NCBI RefSeq assembly: GCF_001636845.1 | Contig: NZ_LITT01000063.1 | Coordinates: 1 to 64,000 of the forward strand | Reading direction: 5' to 3' | Origin: Clostridium ljungdahlii | Lineage (GTDB): Bacteria; Bacillota; Clostridia; Clostridiales; Clostridiaceae | DNA: 64,000 bases | In this document: piece after piece, positions 9,905 to 19,375 of the stretch | Layout of the letters: every line of letters starts with the position of its first letter | Position numbering within the stretch: position 1 is the stretch's first letter | Translations under genes and position numbers: made by a program | The notes under the pieces: generated by a model | Databases searched by the model: none | The model's input: only the letters and a program-made list of their open reading frames with translations | Told to the model about the DNA's origin: nothing

Positions 9905-11713
9905 TTAAGCCTGGGCAAATATTTCTTCGAATTCATTTGCTTCAAGTTTTTCTTTTTCTAAAAGCTGTTTTGCTACTGCATGAAGCTTATTTAAGTTATC
10001 TGAAAGAAGCTTTTCCGCTTTATCATAACTTTCATCTATTAATTTCCTTATTTCCTTATCTATCTCAAAAGCTACTTCTTCACTAAAGTTTCTGCCCTTG
10101 CCTAAATCTCTACCTAAGAATACCTCATCATGTCCTGATCCAAATGCAATAGGACCTAAATCACTCATACCATAATCCATTACCATTTTTTTAGCTATAG
10201 TTGTAGCTCTTTCAATATCATTTTTAGCTCCAGTACTTATATCACCTATAATCAATTTCTCTGCTACTCTTCCTCCTAGAAGACCCACAATTTCATCTTC
10301 TAGTTTTGACTTTGACATATAAGAACTGTCCTTCTCAGGAAGGTGCATTGTATATCCTCCTGCCATTCCTCTAGGTATTATACTTATCTGATGAACAGGA
10401 TCCGAATTAGGTAAAAGTTTCATAACAACAGCGTGACCTGCCTCATGATATGCTGTAAGCTTTCTATCTTCCTCGTCAATTACCCTGCTCTTTTTTTCAG
10501 GTCCTGCTATTACTCTAGTTACTGCTTCTTCTAACTCATCCATACCAATTAATGTTTTACTTTTTCTAACTGCTAAAAGCGCAGATTCATTCATAAGATT
10601 TTCCAGATCTGCACCTGTAAATCCAGGTGTCCTTTTAGCTAATACATCTAACTTAACTTCATCTGATAAATGCTTATTTTTAGAGTGAACTTTAAGTATT
10701 TCTTCTCTTCCCTTAACATCAGGTGCACCTACAAGTATTTGCCTATCAAATCTTCCAGGTCTTAAAAGTGCAGGGTCTAATATATCAGGTCTATTTGTAG
10801 CAGCTATCATGATTATTCCTTCATTTACTCCAAATCCATCCATTTCGACTAAGAGTTGATTTAAAGTCTGTTCTCTTTCATCATGTCCTCCGCCAAGTCC
10901 AGCGCCTCTTTGTCTTCCAACTGCATCTATTTCATCTATAAAAACTATACAAGGTGAATTTTTTTTGGCTTGATCAAATAAGTCCCTAACTCTAGAAGCT
11001 CCTACACCAACAAACATTTCCACAAAATCTGAACCAGATATACTAAAAAACGGTACTCCAGCTTCACCAGATATAGCTTTAGCAAGAAGAGTTTTTCCTG
11101 TTCCTGGAGGTCCTACAAGTAAAACCCCTTTAGGTATCCTAGCTCCCATTTCTATATATCTTTTAGGTTGTTTTAAAAAGTCTACTATCTCTGCTAGTTC
11201 TGCTTTTTCCTCTTCTGCTCCTGCAACATCTGCAAAAGTAACTTTCTTCTTATTATTGTCTGGCGTGGCCATTTTAGCTCTGCTCTTTCCAAAATTCATC
11301 ACATTACGATTTCCACCGCCACCTTGCGATTGCTGCATAAACATAAACCAAAATGCTACAAGCATAAGTATTAAAAGGACAGTCGGCAAATATTGTACCC
11401 ACATAGGTATTGTTGCAGGTTTAGCATACATTTCTTGAACTTCACCATCTTTAGGATGCTGACCTATAAATTGAAATAATCTTTCAGATGGGACTACAGT
11501 CTCATATGCTGTTCCATTTTTTAAGCTACCTTGAACTGTCATTTTATCTTCTCTAAGCTGAAAACTTTTTACATCATTACTTAACCAGTACTTCTGAAAA
11601 TCATTAAAACTAATTGATGTTGAACTTTCATTAGTTCTTACCAGCAACAATGCTGCAACTATCACTAATATAAAAACTACTGCCCAGGCCGTTGCACTTG
11701 AAAATTTTTTCAT
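9905..11713 (-). CDS. ftsH: ATP-dependent zinc metalloprotease FtsH
   Basis: Membrane-bound AAA protease that degrades misfolded membrane proteins and some regulators. The protein is 602 aa. Two N-terminal membrane segments (about 9-26 and 107-126) flank an extracytoplasmic stretch. The AAA domain has Walker A GPPGTGKT (201-208), Walker B VFIDEID (about 257-263) and the second region of homology ending LLRPGRFDR. The zinc site is HEAGH (423-427). A GAGGGGGG ribosome site precedes the ATG. It follows hpt and tilS on the same strand, the conserved Firmicutes order tilS-hpt-ftsH. Confidence 0.97.
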   Translation of the reverse strand: MKKFSSATAWAVVFILVIVAALLLVRTNESSTSISFNDFQKYWLSNDVKSFQLREDKMTVQGSLKNGTAYETVVPSERLFQFIGQHPKDGEVQEMYAKPATIPMWVQYLPTVLLILMLVAFWFMFMQQSQGGGGNRNVMNFGKSRAKMATPDNNKKKVTFADVAGAEEEKAELAEIVDFLKQPKRYIEMGARIPKGVLLVGPPGTGKTLLAKAISGEAGVPFFSISGSDFVEMFVGVGASRVRDLFDQAKKNSPCIVFIDEIDAVGRQRGAGLGGGHDEREQTLNQLLVEMDGFGVNEGIIMIAATNRPDILDPALLRPGRFDRQILVGAPDVKGREEILKVHSKNKHLSDEVKLDVLAKRTPGFTGADLENLMNESALLAVRKSKTLIGMDELEEAVTRVIAGPEKKSRVIDEEDRKLTAYHEAGHAVVMKLLPNSDPVHQISIIPRGMAGGYTMHLPEKDSSYMSKSKLEDEIVGLLGGRVAEKLIIGDISTGAKNDIERATTIAKKMVMDYGMSDLGPIAFGSGHDEVFLGRDLGKGRNFSEEVAFEIDKEIRKLIDESYDKAEKLLSDNLNKLHAVAKQLLEKEKLEANEFEEIFAQA

Positions 11714-11795
11714 TAAAGGCCCCCCTCTCTTTCTAGTTTTATACTGTAAAATTGTATCATAATTAAAATTCCTTTACAATAAAATTTATTACTAA

Positions 11796-12341
11796 TTATT
11801 TGTAAATTTCCTCTTTTAATATCCCAACATATGGGAAATTTCTATACTTTTCTGCATAGTCCAAGCCATATCCTACTAGAAAATAATCAGGCACTTCAAA
11901 TCCTATGTATTTTGCATTAACGCTAACCTTTCTTCTATCGGCTTTATTTAAAAGACATGCTATTTCTACACTCTTAGCCTTTCTTCCTTTCAAGTAATCT
12001 ACAAGATAGGCTAAGGTTATACCTGAATCTATAATGTCTTCTACTATTAATATGTGCTTATTCTCTATTTCAAAATCTAAATCTTTTAAAATTCTAACAA
12101 CACCTGAGCTTTTCGTAGAATTTCCATAACTTGAAACTGCCATAAAATCCATGCTACATGGAATAGTTATTTCTCTAAGCAAATCTGCCATAAATGGGAC
12201 AGATCCTTTCAAAATGCCTACAAGGAGCAAATCCTTTCCATCATAATCCTGACTTATTCTTTTTCCTATTTCCTTAACTTTCTTTTTAATTTTACCTTCA
12301 TCAAGTAGTACTTCCTTGATATCATCGCTAATGTTGGCCAT
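11796..12341 (-). CDS. hpt: Hypoxanthine phosphoribosyltransferase
   Basis: Salvages hypoxanthine and guanine to IMP and GMP with PRPP. The protein is 181 aa, the normal length. The PRPP-binding loop VEDIIDSGIT (about 100-109) and the flexible loop region SSYGNSTKSSG are clear, and the C-terminal base-specificity region KYIGFEVPDYFLVGYGLD is intact. The start overlaps the end of tilS by 14 nt, so the two are translationally coupled. The neighbouring tilS-hpt-ftsH order is the same as in Bacillus. Confidence 0.95.
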   Translation of the reverse strand: MANISDDIKEVLLDEGKIKKKVKEIGKRISQDYDGKDLLLVGILKGSVPFMADLLREITIPCSMDFMAVSSYGNSTKSSGVVRILKDLDFEIENKHILIVEDIIDSGITLAYLVDYLKGRKAKSVEIACLLNKADRRKVSVNAKYIGFEVPDYFLVGYGLDYAEKYRNFPYVGILKEEIYK

Positions 12342-13734
12342 ACTTTCCTAGTTCCTCACTTTCAAATTTTATAGCTAAAATATTTCTAGTATTCTTATCA
12401 ACTTTAAAAAGTTCGCTTATTCTATATCCAACAATCCATCCAATTTTGTCTCCAAAACATATGATAGGAACATCATTCCTCTTATCTTTAGATACTTTTA
12501 AATCTATGAACAGGTCTTTTAATTTTTTACTTCCAACCATTCCGAGTGGTATAAACTTATCCCCTTCTCTCCTGTTTCGTAATATAACATCTCCTTCTAT
12601 CTTATCGTAATCAAAATACTGTATAAACTTATTTTTCTTACAATGTATATATCCTTTAGCTTCAACTATCTCTATGTACACAGTAGATTTAATTGGGGAG
12701 ATATTATTACATCCAACTTGCAGTATATACTGTTTTTTATGATCTGATACGGCTTTTTTTGTATTTTTACTTATTATAATATTTCCATAGTCGTTCAAAA
12801 CCAATACATTATTGGGAAGCATCTGTTCCTTCCCTGTAGAATGTTTCTGAACTTCTATTATATTTAGAATATGAACTCTTTCAAAATCTTTTAAATTTCC
12901 AGTTACCGTTTTTAAGGACATTCTTATTATCCTACTTAATATTGCTTCCTTTTCTAAGAATGCCTCTTTAGATATTATAACCTTTTCTCCCTTTATGTCA
13001 CAATATTTTTTAAATTTTTCTTGTGAAATATAACTTAAATATTCATTATCTATTTTTATTGTATCAGAAAATCTATTTAATACTTTAATTATATCTTTAT
13101 TAAAGTTCTCCTGTATATATGGTATAAGTTGTAACCTTATTTTATTCCTAGAATATAAAGTTTCTAAATTAGTTTTATCAATTCTAGGATTAAGATTATT
13201 TAAGCTGCAATATTTTTCAATTTCATCTCTAGTGCTGGATATCAGAGGCCTAACATATATATTGTCTCTTACGGGTCTTATTCCTACTAAACCGTCTAAT
13301 CCTGCGCCCCGCATAATTCTCATTAAAATTGTTTCAGCCTGATCGTTAGCATTATGGGCTATAGCTATTTTTTCAGCTTTTAACTCATCTTTAAGTTCTT
13401 CAAAAAAACTATATCTTACTTTTCTTCCTGCACTCTCACAAGATATACCTTCCTCCTGCGAAACATGATTTACATCTATTTTTAAACTTTTAAATTGTAT
13501 TTTCAAATTTTCACAAAACTTTTTTACATATTCTTCGTCTCTATCTGCATCTTTTTCTCTCAAACAGTGATTTACATGAGCTACACATAAAGTTATACCT
13601 AATTTTTCTCTCAAAATATACAATATGTGTAATAGACATATCGAATCTGGACCTCCCGATACAGCTACTATTACTTTATCTCCTCTATCAAACATTTTAT
13701 TTTTTGTGATGGTATCTAATACAGATTCTATCAA
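12328..13734 (-). CDS. tilS: tRNA(Ile)-lysidine synthetase TilS
   Basis: Converts C34 of the CAU-anticodon tRNA-Ile to lysidine so that it reads AUA. About 468 aa, the long form with an extra C-terminal domain. The N-terminal PP-loop VAVSGGPDS marks the ATP pyrophosphatase site; the middle has HNANDQAETILMRIMRG, which binds the tRNA. The reading frame is open to a GTG at 13743, but the AGGAAG there overlaps it. The TTG at 13734 is better spaced and I use it, with moderate certainty. No tRNA-Ile lies in this window; the CAT tRNAs present are Met types. Confidence 0.92.
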   Translation of the reverse strand: MIESVLDTITKNKMFDRGDKVIVAVSGGPDSICLLHILYILREKLGITLCVAHVNHCLREKDADRDEEYVKKFCENLKIQFKSLKIDVNHVSQEEGISCESAGRKVRYSFFEELKDELKAEKIAIAHNANDQAETILMRIMRGAGLDGLVGIRPVRDNIYVRPLISSTRDEIEKYCSLNNLNPRIDKTNLETLYSRNKIRLQLIPYIQENFNKDIIKVLNRFSDTIKIDNEYLSYISQEKFKKYCDIKGEKVIISKEAFLEKEAILSRIIRMSLKTVTGNLKDFERVHILNIIEVQKHSTGKEQMLPNNVLVLNDYGNIIISKNTKKAVSDHKKQYILQVGCNNISPIKSTVYIEIVEAKGYIHCKKNKFIQYFDYDKIEGDVILRNRREGDKFIPLGMVGSKKLKDLFIDLKVSKDKRNDVPIICFGDKIGWIVGYRISELFKVDKNTRNILAIKFESEELGKYGQH

Positions 13735-13857
13735 AACAAACACTTCCTAAAAATTATTATTTTAGAAACAATACGCTAATTTATTATAACATAAATGAAT
13801 TATTTTTTGTGCAAGAATGACATAAAAGCTATATTTAGACTGCCTACAACACCAATT

Positions 13858-13935
13858 CATAATTTACAACACACAGTTCACAATGCACAATTACGGTAGA
13901 TTTTTATCCGCCAGTATTATAAAAAATCTAAAAAC
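13858..13935 (+). repeat. heptamer-bracketed fold-back element, left half only (copy B)
   Basis: Six in-register heptamers (CATAATT, TACAACA, CACAGTT, CACAATG, CACAATT, ACGGTAG; 13858-13899) end exactly before the core start ATTTTTATCCG, followed by TATAAAAAATCTAAAAACT. Same layout as the left side of copies A (13974) and C (39050), but here most heptamers begin with CA. No matching right arm follows. Copy A starts about 40 nt further on, so this copy is truncated. Confidence 0.65.
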
Positions 13936-13973
13936 TAAGTGGTGTAAACTAAAAAAATTGCGTCGCAATATTT

Positions 13974-14243
13974 TTGAGAGGACAGATGACAATTGATAGA
14001 GGACAATTAAGGAGGATTTTTCTCCGTTGCACTACAAAAAATCTTTAATTTTAAAAAACTCACGTTTTTTTGTTTCTAAGAAGTACTTTATGAACAAGCA
14101 ATTATCTGAAAATCACATATTTTAAAGCCTGCTTAAGCGATGTTTTGCATTGGCAAAACAAGCTTAAAAATAAATTAGTTTTCTGACGTAAGGAGGAAAA
14201 CTCACCTTCATTGTCCTCTGTACTCTGTCAATTGTCCTCTTGA
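13974..14243 (+). repeat. heptamer-bracketed fold-back element (copy A)
   Basis: Left array 13974-14015: TTGAGAG, GACAGAT, GACAATT, GATAGAG, GACAATT, AAGGAGG. Right array, as reverse complement over 14202-14236: GACAATT, GACAGAG, TACAGAG, GACAATG, AAGGTGA. The arrays face each other, so the ends pair imperfectly over about 40 nt. Inside are the core ATTTTTCTCCGTTGC plus ACTACAAAAAATCTTTAA and a hairpin TTTTGC-ATTG-GCAAAA near 14143-14160. A further palindromic stretch (TTGCGTCGCAA, 13958-13968; GTTGCTTCGCA, 14249-14259) flanks it. No open frame lies within. The 13744-14309 gap holds nothing else I can name. Confidence 0.75.
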
Positions 14244-14309
14244 AAAAGTTGCTTCGCATTATTTTTAAGCTGTGAAAGTTGAATACTTAAAAAATAACAC
14301 TTATCTCTA

Positions 14310-16697
14310 TTAATAAAGGCTGTATACCTTTTCTACTATTGCTGTCATATCATCTTTTGCCTTTCCTCCAGAAAGTTCTTTTGCTTTATCCGTAATCTTC
14401 TTGCACATTTCCTTAGGATCAGTACAATCTAATTCTTTTAGGAATTCTATCATCCAATATAAATTTCCTGCTGCCTCACTTTCATAATCAATAACCCCAT
14501 CGCTCACCATTATTAGGAAATCTCCATTCATTATTTTGTTATTACTAATATCCACATCCACTTTATCTAATATTCCTATAGGAAGTGTTTTTGATTTTAC
14601 TACTATAACATCCTCCCCTCTTTTTATAAAACTAGCCGCTGCTCCTACTTTCATAAAATCTACTTCACCTTTGTATAAATCCACACTGCTTAAATCTAAT
14701 GTAGAAAACTTCTCATCCTCAGTAAATTTTATACCCATTATAGAATTTACCGTATTTATAGCTGTCATCTTATTGAAACCCGCACTTGTAAATTCCTTTA
14801 TAAGTTCAACAGATGCACTACTTTCCTGTCCTGCTTGAGGGCCTGAACCCATTCCATCACTTATAATAGTCATATATGTTCCATCTGGCAATTTCCCAAA
14901 GCTATAACTATCACCATTGCACTTTTCACCATCTTTACAAACTCTACTCACATAAGCTGCTATATGATATTTAGGAGTTTCTTCAAAAGTTATACTGCAG
15001 CTATCCATAGAAGAGTTTATATTACATCCATCTTCACTTACGCACATTAATTTTTTAGTTACATTGTTTATAAGTGGAAGTATATTTTTAACACATTCCT
15101 GTTTGCCACCACAAGCTTCCCTAGATAAGTTTACAACTAAGTGTCCTTTTTTATTATTAAAACAAAATACATCTTTATAATGTATGTTGCTTTTGTTTAA
15201 AATTCTTCGTATATCATTTTCCATTTCAGGATTAAACTTCATATTTAAATTAAAATCTTCTACTATATCCCCTATAGTTTTTCCCATATTCTTTATTTGA
15301 GATGCTAGTAATTCTCTACATTCACTAAGTCTGTTCTTTCTCATTTCACTTACAATATAATTATTTACAATCTCTTCCGTATTTTTTATAAGTACCGTTC
15401 TTTTAGTGCACTTTCTTTGAAGTTCCCCTGGCATATGTTTTTTATTATCTTCGTAATTTTGTATTAATTCTGCAAAAGCATTATAAGTATAAAAAGCTTC
15501 TCTGTTCCAACACATGTGCTTCATATCACAATCAGAACACACTCTATCTGCCAAGTTTTCTATAAGTGCACTACTTTTATTTTTCAAAGCAAGTTTATCA
15601 TTATCTGCTAATTTAGCCAAAACAACTGACATATTATTAAGTACTTTAGAAAAACTATCAAATTTATGTGAAAAAATAGATTTTATTTTACCTGCATAAT
15701 TCTCTTTTAAATGCTCCTGCTTTTTTTCCCAATCCAATTCCATTTCTATTTTTTTGTATACTTTTTCAGGTATTACAAAAAATATACAGCAACTTATAAT
15801 TATTTCTATTATTTTGAATTCTGTTCCTATATTAGAATACATCTTTAGCACCATAAATCCTATAATATAAGCGCTTCCGCTCATCCACTTACCCGTTTCC
15901 CTAAACACACCTGATATAAGCCCGCATAATCCATAAACTGAAATATATATCATCATATCACTAGAAGTAACTCCTATTATAGTTCCCATAGCTACACCAG
16001 CTGCTGCCCCCGATGGGCTTCCCTTTACATAGCCTAATATAAGTATAAAGCCTAGTGCTATTATATTTCTAAAAGATACTCCATATATATTCATTCCCCA
16101 AGTCCCTGCTATAATCAAAGATGCAGTTATAGACATACTAATTATTTCCTCACTACTGTATAAATGTCTAGTTTTTAATTTTTTTAAGCATACTATAGAA
16201 TAATTAATAATAAAATATATTGGAAAGATACACATAACTTCAAAAACAGAATTAAAAGCAGCTACCCCAACAGTTAATTTCAATATTAAAAACTTATAGG
16301 CAAAAAACTCTATTAATGCAGCAGAAAATAATAATACTAACTTCTTTTTTGCACTAATATTATTTAATATATGATTTAAAGTTGCTAATGTTACAATTAC
16401 TATACAATATACAGGAAGATATTTAATATTTCCATACATTGAAATGTACCCTAGTAGTGTTCCCACCGCAGCAATCAGGGAAGGTTTTCGCTTTTCACAT
16501 TCTGCTATTGATATAAAAAAGGCTATTCCAAAGGGTGCCATAAGATTTACCATCATAACCCTTCCAACTAAAAAACCTGCCAGGAAATAAAATATTATTT
16601 GAACTGTCTTTGTCAAATCCCTAGCCTCATGGTTTTTTTCTTCATTCTTTAGCTTTTCTGTCCTTTGATAAGGAAATACCTCTGCTCCATATTGCAT
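14310..16697 (-). CDS. spoIIE: Stage II sporulation protein E, serine phosphatase
   Basis: PP2C-type phosphatase that dephosphorylates SpoIIAA to switch on sigma-F in the forespore, and a partner of the polar division septum. The protein is 795 aa. About ten membrane segments fill residues 30-315, then a helical linker, then the PP2C domain (about 580-795) with ISDGMGSGPQAG and MVSDGVID metal-binding aspartates. The cysteine group CSDCDMKHMCW (about 395) is a common clostridial SpoIIE feature. GGTGG precedes the ATG. It sits beside the tRNA cluster and the yab block, the conserved location. Confidence 0.95.
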   Translation of the reverse strand: MQYGAEVFPYQRTEKLKNEEKNHEARDLTKTVQIIFYFLAGFLVGRVMMVNLMAPFGIAFFISIAECEKRKPSLIAAVGTLLGYISMYGNIKYLPVYCIVIVTLATLNHILNNISAKKKLVLLFSAALIEFFAYKFLILKLTVGVAAFNSVFEVMCIFPIYFIINYSIVCLKKLKTRHLYSSEEIISMSITASLIIAGTWGMNIYGVSFRNIIALGFILILGYVKGSPSGAAAGVAMGTIIGVTSSDMMIYISVYGLCGLISGVFRETGKWMSGSAYIIGFMVLKMYSNIGTEFKIIEIIISCCIFFVIPEKVYKKIEMELDWEKKQEHLKENYAGKIKSIFSHKFDSFSKVLNNMSVVLAKLADNDKLALKNKSSALIENLADRVCSDCDMKHMCWNREAFYTYNAFAELIQNYEDNKKHMPGELQRKCTKRTVLIKNTEEIVNNYIVSEMRKNRLSECRELLASQIKNMGKTIGDIVEDFNLNMKFNPEMENDIRRILNKSNIHYKDVFCFNNKKGHLVVNLSREACGGKQECVKNILPLINNVTKKLMCVSEDGCNINSSMDSCSITFEETPKYHIAAYVSRVCKDGEKCNGDSYSFGKLPDGTYMTIISDGMGSGPQAGQESSASVELIKEFTSAGFNKMTAINTVNSIMGIKFTEDEKFSTLDLSSVDLYKGEVDFMKVGAAASFIKRGEDVIVVKSKTLPIGILDKVDVDISNNKIMNGDFLIMVSDGVIDYESEAAGNLYWMIEFLKELDCTDPKEMCKKITDKAKELSGGKAKDDMTAIVEKVYSLY

Positions 16698-17001
16698 ATA
16701 ATACCACCCACCTTATAAAATTACTGCTTACATTATAGCAGTAATTTCTGGAAATAAATGTCATAACGTGAGATACCCCTATATTTTTTTTAGGACATTA
16801 ATTTTATATTTTTTTCATAATTCTTATTTTAAATACTTACTAAAAACTAATTATCCTATTTTATCCACAGTGTTAATAAGTTTGTGATTTTAATAATTTT
16901 AGAAAGGTATGCTGTAACCTGATCAAACTTTGTTCATTATTAAGAACTTTAAAGGCAAGTAAATTAGAAACTAAAAAAACTTGCAATATATGCAAGTTTT
17001 T
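16698..17001. other. spoIIE upstream region with a perfect 11-bp hairpin
   Basis: Besides the tRNA terminator (16973-17002), this gap has one clear structure: AAATTACTGCT and its exact complement (16718-16747, 8-nt loop). On the minus strand it is the spoIIE leader, ending a few bases before the ribosome site. I found no confident Spo0A box (TTCGACA type) and no clear -35/-10 pair, so the promoter is not called. Confidence 0.45.

Positions 17002-17002
<1 letters not shown>
16973..17002 (-). terminator. terminator of the tRNA cluster
   Basis: AAAAAACTTGCA and its complement, followed by TTTTTT, begin right at the CCA end of the last tRNA on the minus strand. Confidence 0.9.
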
Positions 17003-17077
<75 letters not shown>

Positions 17078-17085
17078 GCATTAAT

Positions 17086-17175
17086 TGGTGCTGAAGACCG
17101 GAATCGAACCGGTACGGGTTTTAAAGCCCGCAGGATTTTAAGTCCTGTGCGTCTGCCTGTTCCGCCACTCCAGCA
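17086..17175 (-). tRNA. tRNA-Leu (TAA), copy 2
   Basis: 90 nt with a long variable arm (GGGCTTTAAAACCC), acceptor TGCTGGA/TTCAGCA, anticodon loop CTTAAAA giving TAA, and encoded CCA. Identical to the copy at 17363-17452. Confidence 0.95.
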
Positions 17176-17185
17176 CATCATCAAT

Positions 17186-17262
17186 TGGTAGCGGAAATAG
17201 GACTTGAACCTACGACACTTCGGGTATGAACCGAATGCTCTAGCCAGCTGAGCTATTCCGCC
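17186..17262 (-). tRNA. tRNA-Met, elongator (CAT)
   Basis: 77 nt with anticodon loop TTCATAC. The acceptor GGCGGAA and the overall sequence match the Bacillus elongator tRNA-Met and not its tRNA-Ile2, so I call it Met and not a TilS substrate. It lies between the two Leu-fMet units. Confidence 0.9.
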
Positions 17263-17278
17263 ATGTTATATATTTCTG

Positions 17279-17354
<76 letters not shown>

Positions 17355-17362
17355 GCATTAAT

Positions 17363-17452
17363 TGGTGCTGAAGACCGGAATCGAACCGGTACGGGTTTTA
17401 AAGCCCGCAGGATTTTAAGTCCTGTGCGTCTGCCTGTTCCGCCACTCCAGCA
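17363..17452 (-). tRNA. tRNA-Leu (TAA), copy 1
   Basis: 90-nt class II tRNA with anticodon TAA, first in the cluster. The promoter must lie in 17453-17546, where the sequence is AT-rich (TTGTCAAC-like text on the plus strand does not help). I cannot place it firmly. Confidence 0.95.
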
Positions 17453-17546
17453 AAATATATACACAACAAATTGACGACATATATTATTATATATGGTACT
17501 AACTATATTGTCAACTAATTTTTAAAAATTTCTATAAATAAAATTT

Positions 17547-17571
17547 AAAAAGAGGCTAAATAGCCTCCTTA
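17547..17571 (-). terminator. terminator after the S1-domain gene
   Basis: GAGGCTA, a TTT loop, the complement, then TTTTT on the minus strand, just after the stop at 17582. It separates this gene from the tRNA cluster. Confidence 0.85.
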
Positions 17572-17581
17572 GGTAATCCTA

Positions 17582-17992
17582 CTAGTAATTAGAAGATTTT
17601 TTATAGCCTTTGCCTTTTGCATCTTGATGTTTCTTTATATCTTGGAATCTTTCTTCACTATCTTTTAAAAATTTAGATAATCTATCTTCAAAATTACCTT
17701 GATTCTGCCTAGTTTTTTCTTTTTGCCAATCTATTTCCATAGGTCTAACACTTTTTTTATCAAGTCCAGCCTGCTTTATAGATAAACTAATTTTTCCATT
17801 GTCATCAATAGAAATTACCTTAACTTTTACTTTGTCCTTTTCCTTTAAATAGTCTCGTATATTCTTAACATAAGTGTCTGACACCTCAGATATATGCACT
17901 AACCCAGTTTTACCTTCAACATCTACAAAAGCTCCAAAACTAGTAATGTTAACTACTGTACCCTCTAGTATGCTTCCTGCCTTTAAGGTCAT
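17582..17992 (-). CDS. yabR: S1 RNA-binding domain protein (YabR-like)
   Basis: A single S1 domain fills residues 1-73: LKAGSILEGTVVNITSFGAF, GLVHISEV, KVKVISIDDNGKISLSIKQ. A short charged tail follows (74-136). The protein is 136 aa, matching the general stress protein 13 / YabR family that follows divIC in Firmicutes. The substrate RNA is not known. Strong AAGGAGGAG ribosome site. The 186 nt between it and divIC may hold its own promoter. Confidence 0.88.
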   Translation of the reverse strand: MTLKAGSILEGTVVNITSFGAFVDVEGKTGLVHISEVSDTYVKNIRDYLKEKDKVKVKVISIDDNGKISLSIKQAGLDKKSVRPMEIDWQKEKTRQNQGNFEDRLSKFLKDSEERFQDIKKHQDAKGKGYKKSSNY

Positions 17993-18178
17993 ATTAAAAA
18001 AACTCCTCCTTAAAAAATAATACTATATAATATAAACTTCTTCTCTTTTAACAGAGTAGGACTTCTTGGATCTTGCCCAAAAATCTTTGCTACATCCACA
18101 ACCACTTATCCTCCATAATCTCAACAGGTATAATTTCAAAAAACCTGTTATAGTTTTCTATTACAGCATAACTGGTAA

Positions 18179-18451
18179 TTAGTTTTTATTGTCTATTACA
18201 GGAGTTTCACCTTGCTTAATAAGACCTAATTTTTCTCTAGCTAATTTTTCTATATACGCACTAGAATTAGACATTTTAACCTCTTCCTGTAATTTTTGAT
18301 TTTTATATTTACCCCTCTGCTCTTCCATTTTCTTCTCGCTTATCTGTTTTTTTATGTTCTGCATAGTTAATTGCTGGCTTATAAAAATATAGCCTATATA
18401 TAGAACTATTAATAAAAAGATTATATTTTTCCACTTGATTTTTATTTTCAT
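18179..18451 (-). CDS. divIC: Septum formation initiator (DivIC/FtsB family)
   Basis: A small bitopic cell-division protein that works with FtsL and DivIB at the septum. It is 90 aa: short basic cytoplasmic N-terminus, one membrane segment (about 9-25), an external coiled coil (about 30-65) and the family tail YIEKLAREKLGLIKQGE. GGTGAT precedes the ATG. It is followed by the S1-domain gene and preceded by yabQ, the standard order. Confidence 0.92.
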   Translation of the reverse strand: MKIKIKWKNIIFLLIVLYIGYIFISQQLTMQNIKKQISEKKMEEQRGKYKNQKLQEEVKMSNSSAYIEKLAREKLGLIKQGETPVIDNKN

Positions 18452-18578
18452 TAATAATCACCGATTCTCCCGCTAATGATTTAGGTTTCTATATACTTAT
18501 TTTATTAACTATTACCTTCCTCGATTTATCATATCATATCTCACTTATATTGTAATTTGATTTTTGATTTTCTTCAAG

Positions 18579-18989
18579 CTAATTTTTATACTTTTTTTTA
18601 TTTTTTCTTTTAATACTATAAATAAGGTATTGAAAAGGATATATTATTATATATATAAATACCCTAAATAATCTTCCCAATGCTCTGAAGAATTTATTAT
18701 GTAATTCTATAAGCAAATTGCTGAAAAACTTCAAATATAAACATATACCTATACCCAATAGAATATACACATACATTCCCATATAGGCATAGTTTGTATA
18801 CATTAAAAATATAAATACAATTATGGCTGTAAATACCCAAAACAGGGTATCCTCGATAAACGTTATTATTTTATTTAAATCTTTAAACCCTCTTATTAGT
18901 CTGTAAAAATCAAATAATATTCCCGTTATTATTCCTGCTGTAAGGCTAAATATTATAAGTCGAATTTGAGTACTTATTGATATAATCAT
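18579..18989 (-). CDS. yabQ: Spore cortex biosynthesis protein YabQ
   Basis: Membrane protein needed for spore cortex formation, placed in the outer forespore membrane in Bacillus. It is 136 aa with several hydrophobic segments (about 10-27, 43-62, 66-85, 103-120) and a lysine-rich end. The N-terminal family text ITAGIITGILFDFYRLIRG is clear. It lies just after yabP, 26 nt apart, and the pair is likely co-expressed under sporulation sigma factors. Confidence 0.9.
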   Translation of the reverse strand: MIISISTQIRLIIFSLTAGIITGILFDFYRLIRGFKDLNKIITFIEDTLFWVFTAIIVFIFLMYTNYAYMGMYVYILLGIGICLYLKFFSNLLIELHNKFFRALGRLFRVFIYIIIYPFQYLIYSIKRKNKKKYKN

Positions 18990-19015
18990 ACTAATCCTTT
19001 CATGATAACGTGATT

Positions 19016-19306
19016 TTATTTAAACATTTTTGATATTAAACTTTGGTTCTTTTTTTTCGACTTATTATTAGTATATACACAAGAATTTACCATACCCACT
19101 ATAATTACATCTCCATTTTGTACATCTAACTTATTCATCTTTAAACTTTTGCCTTTAATATTGAGGGTTCCAAGATTAGTATTTAAAACTATTTGATCTT
19201 CATTAAAACTTACTACTTCAATAACACCAGTTAACATTAACTTTTTTCTATTTTCAAGACTTAATAAGCTTTTCTTATCTTCTACACTTATTTCTTTTTT
19301 TTCCAT
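19016..19306 (-). CDS. yabP: Sporulation protein YabP
   Basis: Works with YabQ in cortex assembly. About 96 aa with the YabP/YqfC fold: SLENRKKLMLTGVIEVVSFN, then LNTNLGTLNIKGKSLKMNKLD. A longer frame starts at 19345, but GGAGGGG lies 8 nt before the ATG at 19306 and the extra residues do not look like the family, so I use 19306. Between rqcP and yabQ on the same strand. Confidence 0.9.
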   Translation of the reverse strand: MEKKEISVEDKKSLLSLENRKKLMLTGVIEVVSFNEDQIVLNTNLGTLNIKGKSLKMNKLDVQNGDVIIVGMVNSCVYTNNKSKKKNQSLISKMFK

Positions 19307-19375
19307 AAAACATCCCCTCCACCTATAATAAATATATGTAGCCATTGGGGATTATATTACTTTCTATTTTAAATC

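Noticed and set aside
13744-14309. A CRISPR array in the repetitive tilS-spoIIE gap
   Set aside because: The repeat unit is 7 nt, inverted between the two ends, without unique spacers of constant length and without cas genes.
17186-17262. This CAT-anticodon tRNA as the lysidine tRNA-Ile2 substrate of TilS
   Set aside because: Its acceptor and body match elongator tRNA-Met and differ from the known tRNA-Ile2 sequence.
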